DNA of 23,948 nt, taken from positions 1 through 23,948 of the forward strand of contig CAYFJO010000139.1 in assembly GCA_964343305.1 (NCBI GenBank), written 5' to 3'. The stretch is from CAYFJO01 sp964343305. GTDB taxonomy: Bacteria > Planctomycetota > Planctomycetia > Pirellulales > Pirellulaceae. Below are positions 15,218 through 23,948 of this stretch, in pieces (the stretch's first letter is position 1; every line of letters begins with the position of its first letter). The translations under genes were made by a program, and so were the position numbers. The notes beneath the pieces were generated by a model. It saw only the letters and a list, made by a program, of their open reading frames with translations. It had not been told where the DNA came from and did not search any database.

Positions 15218-17473
15218 ATGTCCATGACTTCACAAATTGCCATTTGCTTGACCTTGTCACTTTGCGCGTCCTCCGCTGTCGCCGCTCCGGAAACCCTGCA
15301 ACTTCCTCGCCTCAATTGGCAGCCACGCTCCGATTGGCTGAGCGTCCATGATCACGGAGCCAAAGGAGATGGCAAGGTCGACGACACCGCGGCGATTCAA
15401 AAAGCTCTCGACCGGGTCAAACCCGGCACGACCGTCTACTTTCCGGCGGGCGAATATCGGGTGACCAAGACCGTGACGATTACTGGACCGGCGATCGGGG
15501 TTACTGTGATCGGCCATGGACGCGATACAACGCTCATTTGGGCCGGAAAGGCCGGCGGGAAACTGTTTGAAGATGACGGGGTCTCTGCTTCGAGATATGT
15601 AGGAATCACCTTTGATGGCGCCGGGAAAGCCGCCGTGGGGTTCAACCACTATTCAACCAAACGTTTCGAGACCGAGGTGCTGCATCGCCATCTGGCGTTT
15701 CGCAATTTTACGGATGCTGGTCTGCTGGCCGTGAAACAGGATCGGTACGCGCTCGCCGAAACAACTTTTGATAACTGTCTGTTTGAAAACTGTGGCCGAG
15801 GCGCGGCCTTCACCAGTTTCAACGATTACAACTGGACTTTCGATGGTTGCGAGTTCCGCGATTGCGGTGTGGGAATCGACTGTCATCACGGCAACTTTTA
15901 CGCTCGTAACACGCATTTCGAAAATAGCAAGACCGTCGACATCCGGGCTCTGCCTGAACACGGTTGTTCTCTGCGTCGTTGCACGTCGCGCGGCTCGCAT
16001 CAGTTTCTGTTTTTCAAGAACTCTGTTTCGCCTTTTACGATTCAGGATTGCCACGTCGCGGGCTGGAAAAACCCAGCGGGCGCGATTCAACTCGACGGGG
16101 CTCCAGTGATCTTGTTTGATTGTAGTTTTGCGGATCCGCCCAACTCGGCGGCGCCGGTGCAGGCGATGCGCGCCGGGCAACGAGTGATTGCGTCGGAGAA
16201 TGTTGCCAAAGGCTGCGATGCGACATTTCGCGGGCCTAATGACAAATTCCGCTACCAAGTGCCAGCGGGCAAACGCAAGGCGAGTCTAAGCTCGGCCGAC
16301 CGCAGCTTCTTTCGCAGCACGGCCAAAGTACCGGGCAAGGTGTTCGACGCCCAGCGCGACTTCGGCGCGAAGGGCGACGGGCGCGCTGACGACACGACCG
16401 CAATTCAGAAATGCATCGACGCTGCCCGTTCGCATGGCAAGGGAGCTATCGCCTACATTCCCTCGGGCGTTCACGTCGTCAAAGAAACCTTGCAGATCAC
16501 CGGCAAAGACTATTACGTCGGCGGCACCGGATTCTTGAGCAAGCTGTTTTGGAAAGGGGCCGAAGGCGGCACGATGGTCCAGGTTGAGCAGCCTGATCAC
16601 TTGGCGCTGGAGCATCTGGCGATCGGCAATCACGACGTGGGCCAGATGAACAATGGCATCGACGTCTTGCAACGGGGCTGCGGCAAGCCAACCTTTATGA
16701 CCTACGACCATGTCTTCACGTTTGGCATGTATCAGAAACAGCCGTTTCGCAAGGGACTGCATTTAACAAACCTGGGACCCGAGGAGACGGTGAAGATCGA
16801 CGGCGTGCAAGGGAACCTACGGTTTCAGAACTGCGCTCGCGCGACCATTCTCGCCAGCACGTCGTTCGAAGGCTCGGTGATTGTGGAAGGGACCGGCAAG
16901 CGACGCGACGGATTCTTGGGCTTTCTCACTCGGCTCTCCACGATTACCCGGCACGGCCTGTATGTGCGCGGCAACCATAGCGTGGTGATGAGCGATTTTT
17001 ATATCGAACAGGCCGACAACGGGTTTGTCTTCGAGGGCGACTCGGGCCTGCCACCAGGACGGATTACTTTGCAAGGTGGCAAGCTGCAGTTCAACGTGCC
17101 CAAGGACAAGCCCAACGAAGGCACTGCCATGACGCTCAACAAATATCAAGGGCAGATCTTTTTTGGTCACAACCAATTCTATGTAAACCCGCCCAAGGTG
17201 CGCATCGCTAACACCGGCAATGCCGACACGGAGCTTACCGTCATGGCGTCGCTGTTTTACAAGACCTATCTCGATCTACAAGGCGACAAGTCACTCAAGC
17301 TGCGGATGATCGCCAACGAAGGAATCGACCACGTTACAGCCGAGGGCGACGTCACCTATCTCGATTCGACCGACAAAGACGCCCAGGCAGCGGCCAAGCA
17401 ACTCGCCAATGCGCTGGACGATCTGCGCGAACTCGGCGAGTGGGACCTACGGCTGAATCATGCGGAGAAGTAA
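15218..17473 (+). CDS. Exported tandem pectate-lyase-3-like beta-helix protein
   Basis: The protein has 751 residues with a signal peptide (MSMTSQIAICLTLSLCASSAVAA). It contains two consecutive Pectate_lyase_3-type beta-helix modules. Each opens with the family hallmark: HDHGAKGDGKVDDTAAIQKAL at residues 44-64 and RDFGAKGDGRADDTTAIQKCI from residue 380. Between and after these are the irregular short strands of a right-handed beta-helix (TTFDNCLFENC, WTFDGCEFRDCG and similar). Related proteins are exported polysaccharide lyases, GH28/GH55-like hydrolases or binding proteins. The sequence alone does not identify a catalytic site, so activity is open. The last 40 residues are acidic and helical (AQAAAKQLANALDDLREL). 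It lies 190 bp after the sulfotransferase with no gene between, and 389 bp before the esterase. Confidence 0.87.
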   Translation: MSMTSQIAICLTLSLCASSAVAAPETLQLPRLNWQPRSDWLSVHDHGAKGDGKVDDTAAIQKALDRVKPGTTVYFPAGEYRVTKTVTITGPAIGVTVIGHGRDTTLIWAGKAGGKLFEDDGVSASRYVGITFDGAGKAAVGFNHYSTKRFETEVLHRHLAFRNFTDAGLLAVKQDRYALAETTFDNCLFENCGRGAAFTSFNDYNWTFDGCEFRDCGVGIDCHHGNFYARNTHFENSKTVDIRALPEHGCSLRRCTSRGSHQFLFFKNSVSPFTIQDCHVAGWKNPAGAIQLDGAPVILFDCSFADPPNSAAPVQAMRAGQRVIASENVAKGCDATFRGPNDKFRYQVPAGKRKASLSSADRSFFRSTAKVPGKVFDAQRDFGAKGDGRADDTTAIQKCIDAARSHGKGAIAYIPSGVHVVKETLQITGKDYYVGGTGFLSKLFWKGAEGGTMVQVEQPDHLALEHLAIGNHDVGQMNNGIDVLQRGCGKPTFMTYDHVFTFGMYQKQPFRKGLHLTNLGPEETVKIDGVQGNLRFQNCARATILASTSFEGSVIVEGTGKRRDGFLGFLTRLSTITRHGLYVRGNHSVVMSDFYIEQADNGFVFEGDSGLPPGRITLQGGKLQFNVPKDKPNEGTAMTLNKYQGQIFFGHNQFYVNPPKVRIANTGNADTELTVMASLFYKTYLDLQGDKSLKLRMIANEGIDHVTAEGDVTYLDSTDKDAQAAAKQLANALDDLRELGEWDLRLNHAEK

Positions 17474-17862
17474 GCAAATTCGATCGGACTATGGGGAAGA
17501 GGTGCGCTCCGTCAGGCACGAACCAGAAATCTATCTCGTGACGGCGATGTGCCTATTGGGCCTGTACCATGAGCAGCACTCCTTTTTCACAACGGGATCC
17601 AGCGCCGCCTTTACGCGCACAGGTCACTGCCCCCGACGCATTGAGGCGTCTATGTGCTGCGCGCGTCTCACCTACGACACCCAAGAGTTTAAGGATTTGC
17701 TAAGGCTTGAGTTCACGCGGCGAAACGTTGGTTGCTTTGGGGCTTTGTCCAAGCACGGTGGACATTCGACGGGTAGAGATTCGTAAGCGATTCGGTGAAA
17801 ATGGAGTTCTGCGTCGGTCAACCGACAAGCGATGTCCCACTAAATAGCTCAAGGAGAATTGA
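17474..17862. other. Gene-free stretch before the esterase
   Basis: No supported coding region is present: short open frames here lack similarity, start signals and plausible composition. The only recognisable element is the Shine-Dalgarno sequence AAGGAG at 17851-17856. The stretch is long enough to hold an independent promoter for the esterase, but none is resolved. Confidence 0.5.
17851..17856 (+). promoter_or_regulatory. Strong Shine-Dalgarno sequence AAGGAG
   Basis: AAGGAG lies 6 bases before the ATG at 17863. It is the clearest ribosome binding site in the window and fixes the start of the esterase gene; most neighbours lack one. Confidence 0.8.
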
Positions 17863-19101
17863 ATGAGTTTTTCGAGATTTCTTTTGCTCTTCGTTGTTGT
17901 AACGAGTCCGCTAACTGCTGCCGCCGAAAACCCCAAGTTTGCGGCTTCGACTAGTAAGGAGAAAGTTAAAGTCTTCATTCTGGCTGGCCAGTCCAACATG
18001 GAAGGCCGGGGCTTCCCCGAACCGCTCGCTTGGCAGATCACTCAAGAAAAGTATCGGGAGCGCTACACACATTTCATCAAAGACGGAGACTACGATGCTT
18101 TTGCTAAGAAAGTTGCTGAGACGACGGATTCCAACAATCCTCGCAAAACGCCAACCTACCTGTGGAGTACCCGACACGATGTTTGGATCAACTACCTTGG
18201 CAAGCACGGTGACTTAACGAATGGCTACGGCGCACCGCGTGAAGGCTTTGGTCCGGAGTTTAACTTCGGCCACGTCATGGGGAATCATTACGATGAGCAG
18301 GTCTTGATCATCAAAACGTCTTGGGGTGGCCGGGCTCTGGCCCGCGGCTTCTTGCCGCCATCATCGATGCTCAGCGACGAGGAGTATGCGAAGCTGACTG
18401 CTGCTCAGAACGTCGAGAATGAAGCATGGAATAAAGCGGAGCCAGCCAAGATCGAAGCCTACAACAAGAGAATCACCGAGGAGAACAAGACAGCGACAAA
18501 GAAAAAGCCGCTACGAAAATTCAAACCTCGCGAAATCGTTGCCGTCGAGCAATACAAAGATCAATTTGGCAAGGATTACCGAAACATGGTCAAAGATGTT
18601 CATGGTTGCCTGGCTGAGATCGGCGAACGGTTTCCCGGCTACAAGAACCGGGGCTACGAGATTAAAGGATTTGTCTGGTTTCAAGGTTGGAACGACCAGT
18701 ACCAGGATCGCTGGCTAACCTACGAAAAGAACATGGCCAATTTTATCCGCGACGTTCGCAAGGAGTTTGAGGCTCCCAACATGGCATTTGTGATTGGTCA
18801 AATGGGGCACGACGGAATGAAGCTAGACAAGGAAGGATCGCCCCGCGACTACATCAAGAAGGCTCAAGCTGCAGTGCCGAATTATCCGGAGTTCAAGGGC
18901 AATGTTCTTTGTGTGAAGACCGACAAGTATTGGGACATGGAAGCCCACGCCATTTACACGGGGCCCGGTGGTTGGAGCAAGGACGTCAACAAATGGCGGC
19001 AGTTTGGAAACGACCATCCTTACCACTACTATGGCAGCCCATGGTGCTTTGCCCAGATTGGCATAGCGTTTGGCGAAGGGATGATTCAGTTATTGAAGTA
19101 G
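17863..19101 (+). CDS. Exported sialate O-acetylesterase-family (SASA domain) hydrolase
   Basis: The protein has 412 residues with a signal peptide (MSFSRFLLLFVVVTSPLTAAAEN) and a strong ribosome binding site. The SASA/DUF303 carbohydrate-esterase fold is shown by FILAGQSNMEGRG with nucleophile Ser44, the block FVWFQGWNDQYQ around 270-280 (Gln274, Asn277, Asp278), and a C-terminal histidine region GNDHPYHYYGS with His385 and His388. Family members remove O-acetyl groups from sialic acids, xylan or other acetylated glycans. The planctomycete members are numerous and mostly uncharacterised, so the substrate stays open. A Lys/Glu-rich insertion (about 180-225, ENKTATKKKPLRKFKPRE) separates the two conserved parts and looks helical. 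It fits the neighbouring exported carbohydrate-active genes as a de-esterifying accessory enzyme. Confidence 0.9.
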   Translation: MSFSRFLLLFVVVTSPLTAAAENPKFAASTSKEKVKVFILAGQSNMEGRGFPEPLAWQITQEKYRERYTHFIKDGDYDAFAKKVAETTDSNNPRKTPTYLWSTRHDVWINYLGKHGDLTNGYGAPREGFGPEFNFGHVMGNHYDEQVLIIKTSWGGRALARGFLPPSSMLSDEEYAKLTAAQNVENEAWNKAEPAKIEAYNKRITEENKTATKKKPLRKFKPREIVAVEQYKDQFGKDYRNMVKDVHGCLAEIGERFPGYKNRGYEIKGFVWFQGWNDQYQDRWLTYEKNMANFIRDVRKEFEAPNMAFVIGQMGHDGMKLDKEGSPRDYIKKAQAAVPNYPEFKGNVLCVKTDKYWDMEAHAIYTGPGGWSKDVNKWRQFGNDHPYHYYGSPWCFAQIGIAFGEGMIQLLK

Positions 19102-19764
19102 ATACTCTTCACCCGTGCCGGAAAGCCGTCGAGGTAGGGTTTCTCGATCGCCCCATCGTTCCAACGTTTTCTGACTTGGTCCTAATCGACGTTTCGGTGC
19201 GTCGGTCGATTTCACCGACGCGAGTTGGAATCGAACGCAACTTGCCGAAGTCGATGCATCCTCTGCGGCGAAGCAGAATGCGAAATCCGCATCGGTCTGG
19301 TTCCCCGCTGCACGAAACAAATCGCAGATTTATCATTGTGATTGCGCGCATCGACCAGGTTTCAACTTTAAGCGACGGTGCAAATCTTAAGTCTGTGCAA
19401 ACCGAATGGCTTAGGTTCGAGTCCAATTCGGGGAGCTTCAAAGATAGCCGCGGAATTTGGCCGCGATTTGGTCTACAAAGAACGCCGGAAGTGAGAGCTT
19501 CCGGCGTTTGTCGTATCCCCAAGCGTGGGAACGATTTGGGGGAAACCCGTTTTGGTCCGCGCTCTCTCTTTTGGTTTCCGAGTGGGACGCCCACACTTTT
19601 CTGTCCGTCGATCACGCAAACTCTCCGACTCTCTGAGTCGGTTGGCCTTGCGGTTTACAAACTTGGGCTCTCTCTCGCTGCTGTTTCGTTCACTCAATGG
19701 CTTGAGTTGTTGGCGAACTTTTGGCTCCTGTGGACGACTGAGGCGAGACACGTAGGCGAGCGTT
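19102..19764. other. Long gene-free stretch with hairpins between convergent genes
   Basis: The esterase gene and the kinase gene converge on this 663-bp stretch. The kinase frame nominally runs on to 19473, but that part is read out of frame after the frameshift near 20160 and encodes a basic, non-domain tail. Visible structures are a strong hairpin at 19481-19508 and a smaller one at 19625-19641 (CCGACTC-TCT-GAGTCGG). No RNA gene could be supported. Confidence 0.55.
19481..19508. terminator. Strong hairpin, possible bidirectional terminator
   Basis: A perfect 11-bp stem (AACGCCGGAAG pairing with CTTCCGGCGTT) closes a 6-base loop. On the minus strand it is followed by TCTTTG and on the plus strand by TGTCG, so the U-tract is short on both sides. 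It sits between convergent genes, where a shared terminator is expected, but about 260 bp past the restored stop of the kinase gene and 380 bp past the esterase. Confidence 0.55.
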
Positions 19765-22700
19765 TTATTGGGTTGCCTGCCAAACCTTAACTTCTCCTGG
19801 TCTTGGCCCAGACCAATGGCCGCTGCCTGACGCGAGAAAACGTCCATCCGCACTAATTGCCACACTGAAGATGGGATGGTCGTGAAGAAACGCCATGACT
19901 TCCTCGCCAGTTTCAACGTCCCAGATGCGCAAGACTCGGTCGCCACCGGCAGACGCGAGACGTTTTCCATCAGGTGTGAACGCCACTGAATACACGCTGT
20001 TGTGTCGATTTCTGTGTATCGCTGGTTCTCGGAACGTCCGGACAAGCACGCCATCTTTCGCGCGTCGTAGCTCAATCGCTTCGCGTTGGTTGTCAATCCC
20101 CCGACGCCCAAGTGAAAGGTGTTCACCATCGGGGCTGATCGCAAGCCGCCATACACCATCAAGGTGGCGCTATAAACTTTGTCTTCTGTGTCAATACGCC
20201 ACGCCGCAAGACGGGAACCATTGGTCGCGTAGAGGTGCTTGTCGTCAGGACTGAAGCACAGGGAGTTGCATGATGTGCGTTTTTGGAAAATGGGCTGGCG
20301 TGTTTCAAGGCTCAACATCACGATCGCGCTGGTGCTTCCCAGGGCGAGAAACTTTCCGTCATGGCTAAATGCGACGCTTTGCACCGTTCCACGAATCAGC
20401 GTCCCCCCACCGACTTGTTCCAGCACTATCTTGCCGTCTTGCAGATTCGATACATGGACAAGACTTGGACCAACCGCCGCAACCATTTTCGAATTTGGGC
20501 TAAACGCGATATCGTACCACTGACGCGCCCTCGGATGTTTCACAAGAAGAACCAACTCACCAGTTTGAAGATTGCGAACTCTAAGTTCCGCCGGTCGTCT
20601 GCGCCACGGTCCACCACCAGACGCGAGCATCGTTCCATCTGGACTCAAGGCCACTGCGTACACTGTGTCTTTGTGTTCTCGCAATGTAAGTACATCCCAA
20701 TCATCAGACACATTCCACAACTTGACTTGGTTCCCGCCGCTTGATAGCAGCGACTCACCGCTGGCATTGAAAACGAGCGAGCGAGCGTCTTTGTGCCAAG
20801 GGAGCGTACGAACGAGGCGCCCCGAATCGAGGTTCCAGATCTTTATCTTGCCATCTCCGCTTAGGGACGCAAGGCTCCGCCCGTCTGGACGAAAAACAGC
20901 ATGTTGTACACCGCCAACATGGCCGGGAAGTGTGTAAACTTCATGTCGCTGCTGAAGGTCCCAGATTCTAACGACGTCTGCATTGGCAACCGCAAGAAAA
21001 CGGCTGTCTAGACTAAAGGACGCGCTCGCAACGCCTATGTGAACGCCCGCTTCGACTTCAATACGAATCAGTCTTAGATCTTTGAGAATGTCGAGCGCGG
21101 TGAAATCTGTGGTTTCCCAGATCTTGACGTCGCTGGCGCCTGTCGAACCTGATACGAGCCATTTCCCGTGCGGACTGAATGCAAGGCTCGACACCCGTTT
21201 CTGCGCATCCAACTTGTGCACAACGGTCTTCTCGGAAAGATTCCAGATGCGAACAGCACCATCGCTACACGCGGTAGCGAGCAGCATGCTATCAGTTATA
21301 AATACGAGGTCATTTACGGACTGCGGGTGAGGAAGGCGTGCCAGTTGCTGTCCAGACTCAAATGACCAAACCGTTACCATTCCATTGATGCTGGCTGCGG
21401 CTATGTTCTGTCCATCCGCACTGTATGCTATCGCTTGGAACTTCTCGTTTTGTTCTCCCGAAAGTTCTTGAATTGTCTCGCCGTCAGAGAGTTGTTGAAC
21501 GAAGACGCGGTGGCCGTTACAAAGCGCGATTAGCTTGCCATCTGGGCTAAAAGTTGCTGTTTGCCCATCGAGTGTCAAAACGTCGGGGTGGCAAAGCCGT
21601 TTGGTATGTCTCCATTCCCAATGCCGCAGTTCTTCAGGGATCGCGTCGACGTTACGATCTGCAAGTTCCACATCGTTTCCCAACGCTTGGGCATGCGCAA
21701 GTTTTAGCATGGAACGATAGAGCCGGTGCTGTCGCTCACGTAGTTCTTCCGACTGGGTCTCTAACCGGCTATGAGCGTCTCTTAGACCCGAAAGCGCGAT
21801 ACTCTCGCGATTTAGCGCTTCCTTCGTCTTGCTTTGCTCCCGTTCGAGTTCTTCAAACGCCTTCGTACGGTCATTGAGCGCCTTGGTCTTGTCCTCTAAG
21901 GCTCCCTTCGTAATTTCTTGCTGCATACTCAGATTCTCCACCGCCAACGTTCGATCATCCAGCGCATTGCTGATCAATAGATTGCTCACTATCAAACCAG
22001 CTATCAGGAGGATCGACGCAGTACAAATAACGGCTACCAATGATGCGACCGCAGGCTTTCGCCGAGCCCATTTGACGGTTCGCTCAAACGAACCGCTACG
22101 ACGGGCCACGATTGGGCGACCGTTCAAACATCGCTCGAGATCATCAGACAATTCATGAGCTGTTGAATAACGCTTGTGCCGGTCTTTTTCCAAACACTTC
22201 AAACAAATCGTCTCAAGGTCGCGGGGAACGCTGCTGTTCAGCTTACGCGGACTGGGCGGCTCGTCCTTCAGGATCTGAACGAGCAGCATCTGCTTGTCGC
22301 CGCGGAAAGGGAGTTCGCCGGTTAAGAGTTCAAACAGAATCACGCCTAGCGAATAGATGTCCGCACAGCGGTCAACAGTGTGCCCTTCGCCGCGAGCCTG
22401 TTCCGGAGACATGTAAGCGGGCGTGCCAAGGATCTGCCCTTCGACCGTCATGGTGATCTCGCCCGCTTCGCGCTTCGCTAAGCCGAAGTCGACGATGTGT
22501 GGCTCGCCATCAGTGTCCATCATGATGTTGCCGGGCTTAAGATCGCGATGGATCACGCCGGCTTCATGAGCATGATGTAGTGCCTTGGCGATCTTTACAC
22601 ATAACTCGGCCGATTCGCGCGGTGTGAGACGCTTGGCGGCCATCCACTCTTTGAGCGTTGCGCCCTGGATGAAGTCGCTGACGATATAGATCGTGTCGTC

Positions 22701-23285
22701 TTGTTTACCAACTTCATGGACGCTAACAATATTGGGATGCTTCAGCTGCGCCGCGGCACGCGCATCGCGAAGAAACATCTCGGTCTGTGCGGAGTCGAGA
22801 CGACCATTACGCGGGATCTTCACGGCCACCGTGCGATCGAGTTTCGTATCCCGCGCCTTCCACACACTGCCGAATTGTCCTATGCCAACTCGGTCGAGCA
22901 ACTCGAAATGACCTAACGATTTCGTCCTCGGGTCATGTGACAGGGTCCTATCACCGACGAGACTGAAACTACTACCGCACGACGGGCAGTTGATTTCTTC
23001 CAGCGGCGCATCTTCCAACAGCTCAATCGGGTTGTGACAATGGGGACAGCGGACATGCAAAGCTTGAGCAACACTGCGGAGCGGCTTGACCAGATTCTCC
23101 AGTTGATCGCGATGTTGAAAGAACTCTCTCAACTCATCGGCAAACTCAGGGTTGTTCGCCAACAATTCGTCTCGATCAGGAGCCGCTCCAGACTCGACCG
23201 CCATGACATACTGAGCGATTACTTCATCCAGTCGTTGCCGGCATTCGGATGAATCTGAATCGAGAGTTGCGTCGCCGTCTGACAT
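19765..23285 (-). CDS. Transmembrane Ser/Thr protein kinase with WD40 tail, frameshifted
   Basis: The N-terminus has the short helical segment common before planctomycete kinases and a zinc-ribbon-like CPHC (80-83)...CPSC (100-103). The kinase domain spans about 125-390 with glycine loop GIGQFGSVW, Lys156, HRDLKPGN (Asp248, Asn253), DFG at 266-268 and SPE at 293-295, so all catalytic residues are present. A membrane segment at about 411-436 is followed by a coiled coil (440-525), and WD40 blades begin near 570. Eleven blades are in this frame. After residue 1042 the frame turns into a basic tail ending at 19473. The frame that codes from about 20160 to the TAA at 19765 supplies three more blades (VWRLAISPDG, VYSVAFTPDG, IFSVAISADG), giving 14, or two seven-bladed propellers. 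Loss of one base near 20160-20170 explains this. GGAG inside the end of the sigma gene precedes the ATG, so the two are probably translated together. Confidence 0.88.
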
Positions 23286-23289
23286 TTGT

Positions 23290-23856
23290 CTACTCCGGCT
23301 CTTCCAGCAGTTCGTGTAGGCGTTTCAATCCGCGATAGAGTAAACCAGCCACCGCCGCTTCGCTGCGTTCAATCTGCTCGGCGACTTCAGCTAGTTTGAG
23401 CCCTTGCAGATGATGAAGAATGACAGCTTCGCGTTGGGCAGATGGCAACTTGCTAATCGCGTCTGCGAGTTGGACAAACTGCTCTTTCTTCGCAATGTGC
23501 TGGCTGGGCGAAGTCTGTGATGCTTCCAGCCAGTTTTCAGCGCGACAGAACGAATCTTCGATTGCCACATCTAACGCTCGCTGCCGAGATACATCGCGTT
23601 TGGCGCGTCCATGGTGACGCAATGCATCGGCCAGGTTGTGAGCCAGGATCTGTTTGAGCCAGGCGGCCAGTTGGGCGTCTTCGGTACCGCGGAACTGATT
23701 TTGATTCGCATGCGCATCCATCAACGTTTGCTGGACCAAATCGGATGCATCAATCTTCTGTTGGTGACGTGGATCAAGGCTGGCCCGAGCGAGTAGATAG
23801 AGATACGAACGGAATCGCTCCAATGTCTGGCCATTCTGTTCGACCGACTGGCTCAT
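23290..23856 (-). CDS. ECF-type RNA polymerase sigma factor (planctomycete family)
   Basis: The protein has 188 residues from the ATG at 23856; an earlier in-frame ATG at 23910 would add 18 residues of poor composition (MCNNAKRHRYSVNCERAS). Region 2 is DASDLVQQTLMDAHANQNQF...LAAWLKQILAHNLADALRHHGRAKRD. Region 4 is LPSAQREAVILHHLQGLKLAEVAEQIERSEAAVAGLLYRGLKRLHELL, with the helix-turn-helix in its second half. The length and motifs fit the planctomycete sigma-70/ECF family (TIGR02984-like). Its stop at 23290 lies 4 bases before the start of the kinase gene, so the two form an operon. In planctomycetes such sigma factors commonly sit next to Ser/Thr kinases, and the kinase is presumed to control the sigma factor directly or indirectly; no anti-sigma gene is visible here. 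Confidence 0.92.
   Translation of the reverse strand: MSQSVEQNGQTLERFRSYLYLLARASLDPRHQQKIDASDLVQQTLMDAHANQNQFRGTEDAQLAAWLKQILAHNLADALRHHGRAKRDVSRQRALDVAIEDSFCRAENWLEASQTSPSQHIAKKEQFVQLADAISKLPSAQREAVILHHLQGLKLAEVAEQIERSEAAVAGLLYRGLKRLHELLEEPE
23293..23296 (-). promoter_or_regulatory. GGAG ribosome binding site inside the sigma gene end
   Basis: On the minus strand GGAG overlaps the last codons of the sigma factor and precedes the kinase ATG by 7 bases. This arrangement favours translational coupling of the two genes. Confidence 0.6.
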
Positions 23857-23948
23857 AGATGCTCGCTCACAATTGACTGAATAACGGTGTCGTTTCGCAT
23901 TATTACACATCGTTTTCGGCGGTGCGAATCACGGTCCCGTTGCCGTCG

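Noticed and set aside
17460..17786. 108-codon plus-strand frame after the tandem beta-helix gene
   Set aside because: It overlaps the end of that gene, has no recognisable domain and no ribosome binding site.
19371..19430. Stretch with GGTTCGAGTCC resembling a tRNA T-arm
   Set aside because: The five bases on each side of the TTCGAGT loop do not pair properly, and no matching acceptor stem, D-arm or anticodon stem lies at tRNA distance.
19102..19790. Long open frames on both strands across the gene-free stretch
   Set aside because: No domain, signal peptide or start signal; composition is unlike neighbouring genes and the frames overlap each other and the hairpins.
23903..23946. Minus-strand frame ending DGNGTVIRTAENDV and a stop, possibly the end of an upstream gene
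   Set aside because: Only 14 residues are visible at the window edge, too few to support a gene.

Overview
The window looks like chromosomal DNA of a planctomycete, probably Pirellulales-like. The assignment rests on protein families characteristic of that phylum: a PVC-type membrane-bound dehydrogenase propeller with HEAT repeats and a C-terminal heme domain, an ECF sigma factor directly preceding a Ser/Thr kinase with a WD40 tail, exported beta-helix proteins, and a sialate O-acetylesterase-type (SASA) hydrolase. Shine-Dalgarno sequences are weak or absent before most genes, and base composition is moderately GC-rich throughout with no obvious island boundary. I found no rRNA or tRNA gene, CRISPR array, transposase or integrase.

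Layout. 1-1038 (+): 3' part of a gene with an unrecognised domain followed by a MIP18/DUF59-like domain. 1054-4528 (+): two exported proteins, a beta-helix/SGNH-hydrolase fusion and an amidohydrolase. 4529-4984: mostly non-coding, with a 56-codon remnant of an exported protein gene. 4985-7180 (-): a large exported protein that may be polysaccharide-lyase-like. 7318-13209 (+), divergent from it: a 1963-residue exported fusion of alpha/beta-hydrolase, CehA/McbA-type PHP metallohydrolase, PVC dehydrogenase propeller, HEAT repeats and cytochrome-type heme domain. 13241-13295: a nested palindrome with four GAATTC sites. 13351-19101 (+): TPR-sulfotransferase, tandem beta-helix protein and SASA-domain esterase. 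19102-19764: gene-free. 19765-23856 (-): ECF sigma factor and a kinase-WD40 protein whose reading frame is broken near position 20160.

As a whole, 1054-19101 reads as a set of secreted enzymes for complex carbohydrates: candidate lyases, esterases/deacetylases, a metal-dependent hydrolase and a heme-linked oxidoreductase. A sulfotransferase is added that could modify cell-surface or secreted molecules. No sugar transporter or TonB/Sus pair is present, so the substrate cannot be named. The sigma factor-kinase pair at the right end is a typical planctomycete signalling module. It is separated from the enzymes by a long gene-free stretch and nothing in the sequence links the two.

The most interesting items are the five-module fusion, the kinase frameshift (14 WD40 blades are recovered only when two frames are joined), the cysteine-less MIP18-like domain, and the nested palindrome.
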